DNA of 64,000 nt from Druceiella hillmani. Its lineage: Eukaryota > Arthropoda > Insecta > Lepidoptera > Hepialidae. Each line of letters opens with the position of its first letter. Position 1 is the first letter of the stretch. The position numbers were made by a program, and so were the translations under genes. Shown piece by piece: positions 47,585 through 59,225 of the stretch. The DNA lies in the NCBI GenBank assembly GCA_039881145.1, contig JAYKKI010000088.1:4249501-4313500 (forward strand). Direction: 5' to 3'. A model generated the notes under the pieces. That model had not been told where the DNA came from, ran no database searches, and saw only the letters and a list, made by a program, of their open reading frames with translations.

Positions 47585-48005
47585 CGTGCTTTGTCGTTTC
47601 GATTTTTGATGTTGTTTCTATGTATTCGTTTTTATGTCCATTTCTATGTATTTCGCTTTTATGCATTGTCCGGTCTGTTTTTTCCTTTTATTTATTACTA
47701 CTTTTTTATCGTAAAAAATATTGGCGTTTACAAACAATGATATTTTTATGTGGATACCAATGGATTGACGATGTTAATGTCGGTATTTCTATATAAATGA
47801 CGGCATATAACATTTCGTTAACTTAATACATACATAGTGTGGCGAGCAGAGACAGATAAAAATCTAGCAGAGACAGGTACATACATCAAGTAATATAAAA
47901 ACTGAACGTTCCCAATTGAAGAAAGTGACTAGCAGAAAATAATGGTCTAAAATTTCAAGAGAGGACAGGGCTCGATACAGAAATGTAAAACCAGACAAGA
48001 AGAAT
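47585..48005. other. Inner right arm edge
   Basis: Mirrors 32.30-32.70 kb (GTGGCGAGCAGAGACAGAT and GGTACATACATCAAGTAA are diagnostic). Homology ends at ACCAGACAAGAAGA (47,991-48,004). No gene. Confidence 0.6.
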
Positions 48006-49619
48006 GTTCCACGTAGCCTTTTTCTCGTGAAATACTACTGTCACGAACAGTATATCTGGATATTTCTAACAACTGTATACATATAGAATTGTTTCAAGAA
48101 ATTTCAGGAATTAGGTTCTGTTTTCAATTACTTAATATTAAAGAATGTGTACTGCAATATGTCAGCAGATGGTGAAACGTGTAAATTAAATTTACATGGG
48201 ACCAGGTACAATCCTGCCATAATAAGAAATTTACACCATTGAAACTGGTGGAATTTTATGAAAACGATGCGACACTTAAAGTATCAAGATACTTTATGCT
48301 AGAGAGCGAACAAAAACCTATCACCAGAAACTAGTACGCAATAATAAACCAGGTAAATTTTGAAATGGTAATATTTGATTAAATTGCATTCCTTATTTTC
48401 ACCTAGATATCTGTGTTAGTAAGTAAAACATAACGATCCCATAACGAATATCGGATTCCCCCGTCGTCACCTAACGAATATAATGATAGCAACCCGTTGT
48501 TAATCCGTGATGCTATTTGGCGCAGCACTGCATGAGTGTGCTGATGTTGCTCAGCGGTAAAATGAGATGCCAGCGAGTAAGACAAAATAGTGGAAGAGCC
48601 AGTAATAACTTTTTAGACACCAAATAATGTCTTCACTCTTAATGATGGTTTTACCCTTCGCTTAAATCTAAAGCAAAACCTTGGTTTCTTGTCAATTAAT
48701 CTGTCTTTTCCAAATAAACAATTCTTTTTTGCATCAAAATACTAAGTAAATTTCTAAAACATCGGTATACAAAGTTAATTGAAGGTATGAAACATTTGAG
48801 AAATCCGTTAATTAAAACGTCGTGAAAGGGGTCTTTCATTTAATAATACGTTCTCACCTCTAAAATTATTTTAAAATCAAAATAAAAATTTTTGAGAATC
48901 TTCTCTGTGACGCTATTATTTTTTTTATAAAAAGGCTACATGGTTTATTTCTTCGTACACAATGTACGGGTACCTTTCAATAGGAGATAATTGAGAGAAA
49001 CCTGTACGTTTTCCAAATTATTAAATTGTTTTCTAAAAAAGCTTTTTTCTGAGACGCGTTAAAGAAAACAATAAATTAAAGGGGAAAAAAAAGTTTAAAG
49101 TTTTTGAAAATGCGCTCGATTTTTCTCGAAAGTATTTTTTTTTCTCACGTTATAATATCATTATACTCAAGACGTAACCTATAATATACCTTATATACTT
49201 GAATTATTACAAGCATTCCTTTATTGAACAGCAAAAATCTCAAAATAAATCTCAAAAATTAAACAAATTTTGTTTTAATATTTACGACAGTTTTAATTTC
49301 CAAAAATTAATTTCAATATATAAATTTATTTTCATTAATAACCGCTCTACTAAAATTGTTTCCGTTTTCGACAAAATCCATCATTTTCCCTTAGGCTCGA
49401 AAAAAGGCTCTGAAAATTATACTTGTTGGAAATATGTTTTACAATATTTAATTTAAAATTAATTAGTACGTTATATATAGTTAATAAACATAATGTAATG
49501 AACTAATTTATACATATCTCATATCGTAAAATTTTATATATATTTCAGACCTAGTAACTCATTTAACGGCAGCCCAGAGTCGCCGAACGCCTTGGTAACG
49601 TGAACAGTGTTCTTGCTTT

Positions 49620-50165
49620 TATCATGTTAAAACTGAGCCATCTACTTTTCATTATCCACTTTCTGGCTTTTATTGAGTTTAAATTTAGCTATTAACTATT
49701 TAATATCAAAATTCTTACTTTTATCAAGCTATAGGCTATATAGCTATAAGCTATATACTGGACCATAGGCTATTTATTATCCACTTTCTTACTTTTAAAA
49801 ATGTTGAATATATTTGGCATTAATTTTGCAGAAATTCATTGTTCAAAATTAAATGAAACAACGTGATGTAGTATTATTTCTACTTTTTTTAAAATACTTT
49901 ATTATGACCTAGGTATCATTGTATTACAACATCTTCAGGTGGGCTATTAGCAACGATTAGAATATTAAAATGACGAAACCTAGGTCGTGGCGAAGAAATT
50001 AAAGAAAGTAGAAATAATACTACATCACGAAGTTTCATCTAATTGTGTTCTTTTACGAAGTTAAAATTTAGCCATAAGTTATTTATTATCTACTGAGTTT
50101 TACCAAGTTTAAACTTAGATATAGTTTATTTAACATCCACTTTTTTCTTATTATCCACTAATTTA
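49620..50165. repeat. Degenerate tandem repeat interrupted by a MITE
   Basis: TTATCCACTTTCTTACTTTT-, AAGTTTAAATTTAGCTAT- and CTATTTATTATCC-type words alternate three to four times (49,630-49,800 and 50,055-50,165). The MITE-family element lies in the middle, so the array predates it. Unit length roughly 60-100 bp. Confidence 0.6.
49798..50046. mobile_element. MITE-family element 2
   Basis: Inverted ends (AAATTAAATGAAACAACG at the left, CGAAGTTTCATCTAATTGTG at the right) enclose inverted inner blocks with ACCTAGGT and ACAACATCTTCAGGTGGGC. The inverted repeats therefore total about 90 bp per side. Compared with element 1 at 14.2 kb it lacks the 26-bp array. No coding capacity. Confidence 0.75.
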
Positions 50166-50169
50166 AATG

Positions 50170-52060
50170 CTATACTTAAGTAAGTCTTTTTGAAAATGCT
50201 CAAAAATTTATGATTCAGGACAGATTGACCCAGTATTTTCCTGTTATAATAATAGAGCCTATTGGGATTAATTACAGTCAGTCGTCTAATTTCACTCTCC
50301 AACCAAATATTTAACAACATAAAAACGTAGCACATCATCAGTACAGCTTTAAAATTACCGCAACTAACAATCTGTTATAGAAAAGTACGCTTTAGATATT
50401 CTCGTTTACTACATTTTACTCAAAATACACCCTTATAAATTAGCACTTTGAGTTAAACCAAATTTTTTTTATTCGTATTACTAAACCCTCAAGGCACAGT
50501 GCAAAGAGTCACTCAAGGCCACTTATCTCTGCTATAAGATATTCTCATTTAATCCATTTTGACCCACAACATACTCTTGTAAGTTAGTTCTTCGAATTTA
50601 GCTCATTTTTTTATTCCAATTATTAAAATTGGAAATTGGAATCAAGGCATAGTGCAAGAAGTCTTTCAAGATCACTTATATTTGCTAGAGATACCAAAGG
50701 AAGATAATGGATATGAAGAGAACACTTCATCGATCAGAAATTTTGATGAATTGGTTAGAGACATATTTTGAAGAGCTTATAGCTGAGTTATACTCATCGA
50801 TTTCATTTAATTAATAAGACTAAACGACGCACGTAGACGTAGATAGGTGACCATGAAACGTTTATCTTAATAATATAACTATGAGCTTCTCCGTCCTTTA
50901 AAAGGCACTGTAGTCATTAAATGACAGTTGTTAAAAGAAATCTAGTTCAAGAAGGGTCTGGTTTCGCCTATGGGTTGCGAAGTTCAGATGAGAATCGCTT
51001 CGTATAAAAATTCCACCATAGCCAAATACCTTGAGTTAGATAACTGATCCCGATTCGGGTGATAGGAAGTTAAGGTAAACTTTGCGATGTGATGATCTTT
51101 TCGAGAAAATTTAAGGCTGTCTTGAAATCTATTTAAGGTTTTTACTTTATAAAATTTTCTTCGTGGCTAACTTCGACATTCTTTTATCCAACCTCTGACT
51201 ATTCCGTCATTATCTCTCGCGTCGCTGCAGTGAAGGCAGTCGCCGAGAACATTGGCCTATGATATTAATTGGAAATCACAATACTATCTACGAGACCTAC
51301 ATACTAGTATGCACTTACGCGGTGTATACGCAAGAATGATACAAATATATATCAATGATGACTAGATATTAGTACTCATAAGTAACCATTGTATACAAAA
51401 CCATTACAATGGAACTAGGTTCTTTGCAATACCTATCATCGTAGTAATATTATGTTAATGCAAATGATTATCAAAAATGTTCTATCTTACAAAAATACAT
51501 ATTACTATGAAGTTTTGAATAATAAATATAAATGAGTATTATCAAAATACATAGAAGACGTCATAATACACTACACATAGACACCGACGTTAATATATTA
51601 AGTGGAAAACTCAATAAAATACCATCACCCGTGTGTTCTAAACATAACCGAATAACTGACATAATCTAGACCGAAATATCTTCTAGCCATTATAAAGATA
51701 GGCAACATTGATACTGCAGTTCACTTTAAATTCTTTCACCCCGGTCACACATCACAAAAGAAAACTAAAAATGGGAGATATGTATATTAGTTATGTAACT
51801 TTGTTCCAATCATTAGATGCCTTGCTACTGTGTTAATATATTACTGGGAATAACATTTGCACAAATTTGGATAACCTCATAGAATAACATCAATTTAATT
51901 TATTACCCTCACTAAAATACTTGTACTTTGTACAACTTTTGAAAATATAATAGTAAATACACTGCTTCCCTACAATAAACTCACTAACTTAAACAGTGGG
52001 AAAACCTGCACAATCCCCACTTCCGCTATTGTTTTGTTTAATATTTAAATGTTGTTGGAA
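50170..52060. other. Right-only DNA, nothing recognised
   Basis: AT-rich with small frames only. A GC-richer part at 50.93-51.28 kb (GGGTCTGGTTTCGCCTATGG) has no open frame or family I recognise. A weak direct similarity exists between about 50.40-50.53 and 50.52-50.66 kb (both hold a conserved ACTCAAGGCCACTTAT / TTTCAAGATCACTTAT block). Confidence 0.4.
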
Positions 52061-52195
52061 GTTTCTACGAGTAAATCTTTACAAATTGTCCACCTGAAGA
52101 TGTTGTCATACAAGGAAGCCTAGATCGTGATTAAGAATTTAAATAATTGAAAATAATTCTACATCACGTAGTTTTATTTAGTTGTGATTAAAAAT
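52060..52195. mobile_element. MITE-family element 3 (one end only)
   Basis: Contains CACCTGAAGATGTTGTCATA, then a CCTAGATCGTG block, and ends with ACATCACGTAGTTTTATTTA. This is the right half of the family seen at 14.2 and 49.8 kb. The left half is missing. Confidence 0.65.
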
Positions 52196-52485
52196 TAAGT
52201 ATTACATCTATATTTCTATTAGCAGGTTGACATTAGGAACACTTACATAAAACTTAATTTATTTAAAATTATACTCAAAGAATAAACGTTTCAATATTTT
52301 TAAACAGATAGACTCCACATATCCTTTACAGTCTGCACAGGAACCTTTCTGAAAGTATATTTGATTTAACATTAAAAATAATACTGTACAAGTCCCCACA
52401 CTTACCAGGTAACTTTGTAAAAGTTAAAATATAGGCTGGAACTGGGTTTATTTCAAAACATAAATGTCATTTGTAATGCATACAA

Positions 52486-52512
52486 ATGTTGCAATAACCT
52501 TTATTGCAACAT
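52486..52512. repeat. 12-bp perfect hairpin
   Basis: ATGTTGCAATAA, loop CCT, exact reverse complement, followed by another GCATTGCAACATG word. It sits 50 bp from the end of the right-only block. Confidence 0.85.
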
Positions 52513-52537
52513 GTGCATTGCAACATGATGTTCTATT

Positions 52538-52558
52538 AAAAATAAAAAAAAAAAAAAA
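52538..52558. repeat. Poly-A run at the edge of the right-only block
   Basis: A mostly uninterrupted A-tract ends immediately before arm homology resumes at about 52,560. It could be the 3' tail of a plus-strand retroposon forming the end of this block, but no matching target-site duplication was identified. Confidence 0.5.
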
Positions 52559-52559
52559 T

Positions 52560-53594
52560 TATTTATGGGAAAAGTTCCGTGTTAAATTCGCGTTATCTAG
52601 CAGGTATACTCTGATACAATAGAAAGAAAACATCTTCATACTTAAGGGGTGAAGTGAAAATGTTATACCCACATAATATTTATAAACCAATATAATTTAA
52701 TGTTAATATGTTTACCTTCATATCATAACTTATTCTACCCGAAAACTATAAAACGCAGTATATTAGTTAAATAGGCCAGCAGCACAACGAAGGATACCGC
52801 AACCGTCGTTCTTAGGGGAGCGGAATCGGATGTGTATGTGTCCCTAAGGTTCTTATAATGGTTAGATTGTAACGCAGTTTCCAACAAAATTGCATATACG
52901 GAAGTATGGATTGAGGTGGCGGGGTGGGATGGTTCATAGTTGATTAGGGAAAGATGTTATGAAAAGGTTTATTGTATTCGCGCGAAGTTAAAGCGCGCTA
53001 CGTGGTAACGCTCTACTCCGTTAGCAGAAACATTGTAAGGAAATAATAAAAGTAATGGACAACATTATAATTTTTCCAACATTCAGAAAACTGGTGAAAA
53101 GTGAAAAAAAACTGGTGAACGTACAAAGCGTATTTAAATACATTTATTTATAATCTGCTGAAATTTTTTCTCAGACTATATAAACAAGTTCTTGAAATTG
53201 GTTGTATCAATTATTAAGATGTAATTCATAGTTTAAAGAAAATATATTTCTTTTGTTAATTTTCTATTTTGTGACTACCACTAGAATGAATTTGATGAAT
53301 ACAGCTTCTATCTCACTGAGAATATGCCTTCTCGACTTGCCTCTGGCTTTGCCGCATCTATTCGTGCTTACAACAAATTTTCAAGCGCAAACCTATTGTT
53401 TTTCTGGGTTTCCCCTCTATTTTTCTTTTTATATTTATTTACAATAGGGTGAGTGCTCACTGTAAAAGTATTTGAAAATTTAAGAAAAACTTGTCCGATT
53501 TTAATATTTTGTCATTGCAATAACTTATTATTATCGCACATATTATTACTGTAAATATTGCCATTGCAAGTATTATCTCTCTCGAATTGACTCG
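52560..53594. other. Right arm, no gene seen
   Basis: Mirrors 26.89-27.44 kb and then 25.97-26.37 kb, without the left-only L2 repeat. The frame at 53253-53447 is incidental: the left arm does not keep it. Confidence 0.55.
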
Positions 53595-54110
53595 TTTAAC
53601 ACTCGTTTAATAATTCTTTGACTTCAAAATATCATCAATCGTTTGACACTTTTTTTTATAATTTTTGATTTATTTACAATGTTAACATAATAGGTATTGA
53701 CAAATATTAATGTTTGTAAACTTTTTTATTTTTAATTTAGTTATGTTGAAAATTAACATTCTCGAATACCGTTTCTTTACTTTTACCATCGATATTCCAA
53801 AGTTCCACATAGTTCATTACTCATGTTAAAGCATTCAGATTTAATAATTCAAGATCGATGTCAAGCTAAATTTGATCAAACAACCTCGATTATTTTGAAA
53901 AAAATTACTTTAATTTTTGAATGATTGCTACCATTATATCATAAAATACCGGGAACATTTAGATAATTTTTTCTACTTTTTGCTTGGACTTAAACCCTCT
54001 TGTGACTAATCAAAACCATTTATAATCAGAACCGTAATAATAGAATCATACTCAACACGATAATTCATCAAAAACACCTTCATCAAAATTAAATGTCGTC
54101 GAATATATAA
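53595..54110 (+). repeat. Approx. 500-bp repeat, right-arm copy
   Basis: Mirror partner of L1 (24,735-25,230) and direct-orientation relative of L2 (26,375-26,890). Non-coding. Confidence 0.8.
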
Positions 54111-54399
54111 TTTACGATTAATAAATCTAAAGTGAAGATACATCGCATCGCCGGCGAAATATCAATGGAGGCGACGTAAGTCGGTAAGTAGTATTGAGTG
54201 AATCCTCTTCGTTTATCAAATTCAACGTGGATATTCCAATTTTGTAGGCAAATTTTGCGCGGTCACAGTCACACCGTGTATCAAAGAGTTTATCTTTTTG
54301 AATGAGGGATTTTCAATTACGAAAAAAATCGAAGTGAGAATGACCTTTAAGGACGATTGAAGTAAAACTTCTTTGATAGTAGTGGCAGGTCCTGTGCTG

Positions 54400-54930
54400 T
54401 CGATGGTGTAGTTATTTTACAAAGTTACAACTACCAATAGCAAGTATCTTGAATCAAGGTTGCTTTACAACCATCCGTTCAGGAGTTACATTTTTCATCT
54501 TCAGAACTCATCATCAGACCCTGGCCTCGTCGATGGTGTAATTCTTTTGCAAATTAATAAACACCCATAGCAAATACATTGAATCACGATTGATTTACTA
54601 CCATCGTCTAAAGAATTAAATTATTCATCTCCAGAACTCTCATCAGATCCTCATCTGGTGTAGTTATTCTGCAAAGAAATAACTACCAGGAACAAGCATC
54701 TTGAATCGCGGTAGATTTATTACTGTCTGTTAAGGAATTCCATTGTTCATTTCCAAAAGGCAGCATTGGATCCTGACCTGGTCAATGGTAAAGTTATTTT
54801 GCAAAGTAACAACTATCAGTATCAAATATATTGATATCGCTGTTGATTTACTACCATCCACAAAACAGTTCCATTTTTCATTTCGGAATCGCATCATCAG
54901 ATCATCACCATTCTGATAAGAGACCACCTT
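54400..54930. repeat. About 128-bp tandem repeat, four units, right arm
   Basis: Mirror of 23,885-24,430. Unit-to-unit divergence again exceeds mirror divergence. One unit lost a short piece around TCATCTGGTGTAG (54,650). The 67-codon minus frame 54730-54933 spans two units. Confidence 0.85.
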
Positions 54931-55199
54931 CATTTAATAAAACTTTATAAAAACACAACGGTAATAAACTCAAATATGTATGTGTATATAATACATATAC
55001 TCACGAAATTCTATAGTCAATTGATGCTTTCAAATACTGGAAGGTACGTAAGGGAACTATGGATTTTGCTGACCGTTATTTCCGTCCGAAAAAAATCTGA
55101 GTTACTTTTGAGTGACTCCAAAATAGTTTTATGTCAAAAATTATATCTCATCATATAAAAATCATATAGAAATTATATACCATCGCTATATGTATAGAG

Positions 55200-55770
55200 C
55201 ATATATTCATGTCACTGGTTCATTGGAATCAGTGACCTTCAATCAAAGTTATAACAAGTAACATATCCATTACTCAAGCAGACAATTCTATGCGACAAAG
55301 TGGGTAGAAATTTTTGCGGAACTCTGTAAAATGTAAGTATCTTTGAGCAATAATTTATGATAAAGGTGATCACACTCTTGAAATCCGATCCAGAATTGAG
55401 CAAGCCCGAAACGCTTTACGCGAGATAAGAAGGATCCTCTGTGAACGTTACTTAAATCTGAATCTTCGCACAGTATTTTTATCTCACCACATGACGCTGA
55501 AACGTGGATCCTCACAAAAGCGACGTACAATATATTCATGCGTTTGAGATACTGATGTAACGCAGAATGTTGCAAATCTCATGGGGTCAGAAAATAAGCA
55601 ATACGAATGTACTTCAGCAGACTAATAAAGGTAGCGGGATCCTTAAAGTGCATAAAAATACGCAAATTCTAATACCGTGCACCATAAGAAATGCTAATCC
55701 TCTAAGCTTATCATTGAAGGCAAGATACTGGGCAGAGAAGGCCTGCTAGAATGAGGATATCCTATCTACG
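55200..55770 (+). pseudogene. LINE reverse transcriptase C-terminal relic, right arm
   Basis: Plus-strand blocks in order: a YDKGDHTLEIRSRIEQARNA segment near 55,340-55,400, then LREIRRILCERYLNLNLRTV, then after a frame change MLQISWGQKISNTNVLQQTN at 55,567-55,626 and NKGSGILKVHKNTQI. These fit the KYLG..I...GDHT.EI..RIEQAR block and the YRRMLRISW..KVSN..VL block of insect LINE proteins. Better preserved than the left copy (22,975-23,590). The final LLQLI.EGKI part is largely gone. Non-functional. Confidence 0.83.
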
Positions 55771-55829
55771 CGAATAATATAAATAATACCTACTCGTTTT
55801 TGGCAACTAGTATAAATAGGCATAATAGT

Positions 55830-57040
55830 TGCTGACCACAGTTAGGAGAAGACACTACAGGAAGGAGAAGAAACATTTTCAACCAATAAAAAGTACATTC
55901 GTTTTCAGAAACATGCCATCGGTACACTCAATTAACTAATGTACATTCGTTTTCAGAAACATGCCATCGGTCCACTCAATTTGATTTACAGAATCATTTG
56001 TGTTTATAATATATACTGCATTCATTACACTATGTACTTACTGATAAACTGATATTAAAGTTAGTCCATTACGATAGTGAGTAACCACAACAAAAATGGC
56101 TCCCTCAATTTTGTTCAGCTTCATTTAATCGAAATATTTTTACTTCAAAATGTATTGTATGCAGTCCAATTTATATTTAACAATACGTCTGGTTGCGAAC
56201 TGATACCCTCTATTTATGCTGACACATATATTATTTAAGTCAAGATTTATAGATTTCACCTAAAACTTCTATCAAAAATATAACCTAATTTTTAATTTTA
56301 ACTATATCCATGTTTATTACAAATAGTAAAAAATTATTTACGTGAAATAGAGTAAAATAAGACAACTTCTTTAATCTACAAAATTACCTAAAATTGGTTC
56401 ATATAAATCAATAAAAATGGTTAATTAATAACATAGTATTGTTGGGAATATCTTTACAACTCATTTCAAAATACAAATCAAACATATCCTACAATTAATC
56501 ATATATAAAAACTGATCTAGAACGCATTTCCGGATTTTATAGTTTTACAATATTCATATTGTTAAATTTGAAGAAAAAGGTTTTTGAATATTTTGTATTT
56601 TGAATATTTTTATTTTAACGAAAAATGTAGTGGTGAAAAGTAAATATACACTTAAAAAATTAATACCTTTTCATCAGAAGGGTAGAATCTATTTTGTAGA
56701 CACGTCCTGTTTCTTAATATTTTGATTTGCGACGGACACTTTCAGTATTTTTTAATGATTTCATATCCATAACCAAAACTCATAAAGGGATTAAAGTCAT
56801 AATATCATTAACGACGTAAACAAAACTCGTAAAGTCATTATCGTCAGAATTAAAACTACGAAAATCATCCCTCTATCGTAACCTAACCGTAACCTTTTTC
56901 AACCAAGTTTCCAATTCTTCCAAGTTAAAATTCTTATACATCTGTGGTAGGGTATACAAATAACATGAGTTTCAATTTTCTGTTCAATTACCAGCTGAGT
57001 TTTGGCGAGAAAAGAACGAAAAAAATAACAATTATGCACA
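55830..57040. other. Right arm, no gene seen
   Basis: Mirrors 21.44-22.9 kb. Holds a private short direct repeat (about 35 bp apart from its partner) at 55.90-55.98 kb containing ACATGCCATCGGT. No coding sequence recognised. Confidence 0.55.
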
Positions 57041-57042
57041 AC

Positions 57043-57395
57043 GATGGCTGAAGGTGTACCATCCTGTGATACGGCCAAGTACTGATTCCAAAAACTCAAT
57101 AAAGGCAATATTGATCTACCCTATTATCCTCACTCAGAACCATCACTTACGTTAAATTTAGGAATATTGAAAAACTTTATAGATATTATTTTCCGGTCAA
57201 GTTCATGTCATGCGGCAGATCTACTATCATACTCTTATATTGCAATAAAAAAAGTTCATAATGAGGAGAAAAACTGGAAAAACTCTATGGGCTTACCACA
57301 TGAGATAACAAACATTCAACTTCAGTGGAGATTCGTCGTGCACATAGAGCTATTAACTTGTCATCGTGATGCATGGAAACATGGTTTCCCTTAAA
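57043..57395 (+). pseudogene. Mariner transposase N-terminal relic, right arm
   Basis: Starts MAEGVPSCDTAKY, then a stop, then FQKLNKGNIDL, LTLNLGILKNFIDI, EEKNWKNSMGLPHEITN and LLTCHRDAWKHGF. This is the mirror of the left relic and matches the mariner helix-turn-helix, linker and VPHELTE-like region. The catalytic domain is missing at the same point, so truncation came before the inverted duplication. The 69-codon minus frame at 56899-57108 is a shadow. Confidence 0.72.
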
Positions 57396-57520
57396 TGGAT
57401 GGCTCACACGCCGTACTTTTTGAACCTCTCGTCTTCTAAGCCTCTTCCCATTTTATCTACTTCGCTCGTAATTTAACTATTTAGACGATAAGAACTTTGA
57501 AGATCTCACATATTTTCAAA

Positions 57521-57695
57521 TTAATCTCACAAAAATCTCAGGTTGAACTCATTCAAATCTAAGGTTAAACTCATCCGAGTCTCATATTGAACTCCCCGAG
57601 TCTTGTGTTGAACTCACTCAAATCTCAGATTAAACTCATTCAAATCTCAGGTTGAACTCGCTAAAATCTCAGGTCGAACTCACTCAAATTTCAAG
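57521..57695. repeat. 22-bp minisatellite, 8 units, right arm
   Basis: Reverse complement of the left array (for example CTCAGGTTGAACTCATTCAA). Eight units, one of them 21 bp. It contains each of the variant types seen on the left, about one and a half higher-order periods. Confidence 0.92.
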
Positions 57696-57699
57696 TTTA

Positions 57700-58574
57700 A
57701 CTCATCCATTTTTTCTGTCAAAACCCGAAAGAATTCCACAAGGAAGAAATTTTCCTCTGCATATACGTTAGCATGATGATGGTGTTAATTTAATTAAAGA
57801 CAGAATTTATGCAATAAGTAATATAACTCTATGAAATGGGGGTGGATTTATGAGTTTCCAACCTAATCCGTGAATTTATAAATCTATGATTTCAAGATTA
57901 ATGAATATATAAAAAATTCCCATGATATAAATTTCCAAAAACCACAAAAATATTTATCCAAACCGACAATTTTTTAACAAAATGAACAGAAAAATCTAAA
58001 AGTAAATAAGAGATCTCTGATAATATATTCTTTGATGAAATTTATATCCAATTATAATTAATTGTTTTGGATAAATATTTCTGTGTCCTAATGGACACAG
58101 ACATAAATTATGAAATAATTACACTGCGAGTACAACTTATTTTTTGTAACATTAGCTTTTTTCAACCACATCATCCGATAGTATAAATACATATTCTATA
58201 TTCACATTACTAATACAAAAATACTTCGTTTTCTTATTAAAAAAATCCCAGTTTTATTTTTGGAAGAAGTTTGTGACCTTCAATCAATCGATAGGAGCTT
58301 TACACCAGGAGCTATACGAGTAGCTTATAACAAAGTTATAATAGTTTTATCTACAATAATTCTAACGTATCCTTCCTGTCTTACGAAATGTCTAATTTTA
58401 TACCCCCTTCCCATATTTCCTTTTATCCCTAATCACTTCTATAACTAATACATAAATGTTTTTCTTTTGAACGTATTATAAATCTTTTTACCTGATTTTT
58501 ATTTTTTCATTTAGATCGAATGGTAATATAATTGAAATATAATACTATCGTGATGAAAAATTAAATAAAATATA
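57700..58574. other. Right arm, no gene seen
   Basis: Mirrors 19.66-20.49 kb. The 62-codon plus frame at 58260-58448 has no recognised domain and is not kept on the left. Confidence 0.55.
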
Positions 58575-58890
58575 TCACTCGAACATAAAAGTCAACGTTT
58601 ACCCCCTGAAGAAAACATAACATCACTGAGCGGTCTGACCGCCATTTTTACTCTGATAACAGCCTGTACTCGACACAGCGCTCCCTGTCGACGCCATTAT
58701 GAATTATTGATGAGAGCGACGGGAGCTATAAAGACTTCTAGCTTATAACGACTTATGTGTCAATCTTATATCCGACGTAGCTGTAGATACAGCTAGTCCT
58801 TTACATAAATATATGTCTACAGCTACATTTACACGGTGTCGGTTACGTTTATATCGTGCTATAAATTTATACAAATTGGAACGTGCCTGC
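58575..58890 (-). other. Conserved GC-richer block with a 24-codon ORF, right arm
   Basis: Mirror of 19,330-19,650. The small frame runs from an ATG at 58,697 down to a stop at 58,623 and starts MASTGSAVS. It is followed by GGGGTAAACG, a somewhat better donor-like context than on the left. Function unknown. Confidence 0.4.
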
Positions 58891-58899
58891 AGGTAACGT

Positions 58900-59225
58900 A
58901 TGGCGCTGATAATTATGACCCGAGCACTTGATAATTGGCAAGTTAAAATTTACGATATATGTTTCTAGACTTTTACATTTATTTATATGTATATCTTAAT
59001 TAAGTTGTTCAATGGCCGAATTAACATCCTATAAGTACATTAAGAACACTTAAAAAAAGATTAAGTTTGAGGGAATTTCGCGCTCTGAAGATTCTCATAA
59101 CATTATAGGATTTCATAATGCCAAGTACTGCTTACTTCAAAGAAATAAAAAAACAGAAAACCAAAAATTTTAATTTATCACGTAATAAGTCCAGAGATAA
59201 TTAAGAATTAAAATCATGATTTTAT
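58900..59225. other. Right arm between conserved block and Tigger relic
   Basis: Mirrors about 19.04-19.33 kb (CACTTGATAATTGGCAAGTT is diagnostic). Nothing coding. Confidence 0.5.

Larger units (their letters stand above)
48005..52560. other. Right block with no match at the mirror position
   Basis: Replaces the left block 27.45-32.30 kb. Contents: a 60-codon minus frame (48403-48585) in GC-richer DNA without recognised family, a degenerate AT-rich tandem array with a MITE-family element (49.62-50.17 kb), a second MITE-family end (52.09-52.19 kb), a 12-bp hairpin (52,486-52,512) and a poly-A run (52,538-52,558) just before arm homology resumes. Confidence 0.75.

Noticed and set aside
48403..48585. 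60-codon minus frame in GC-richer DNA
   Set aside because: No recognised family and no second copy to compare. Too short to call.
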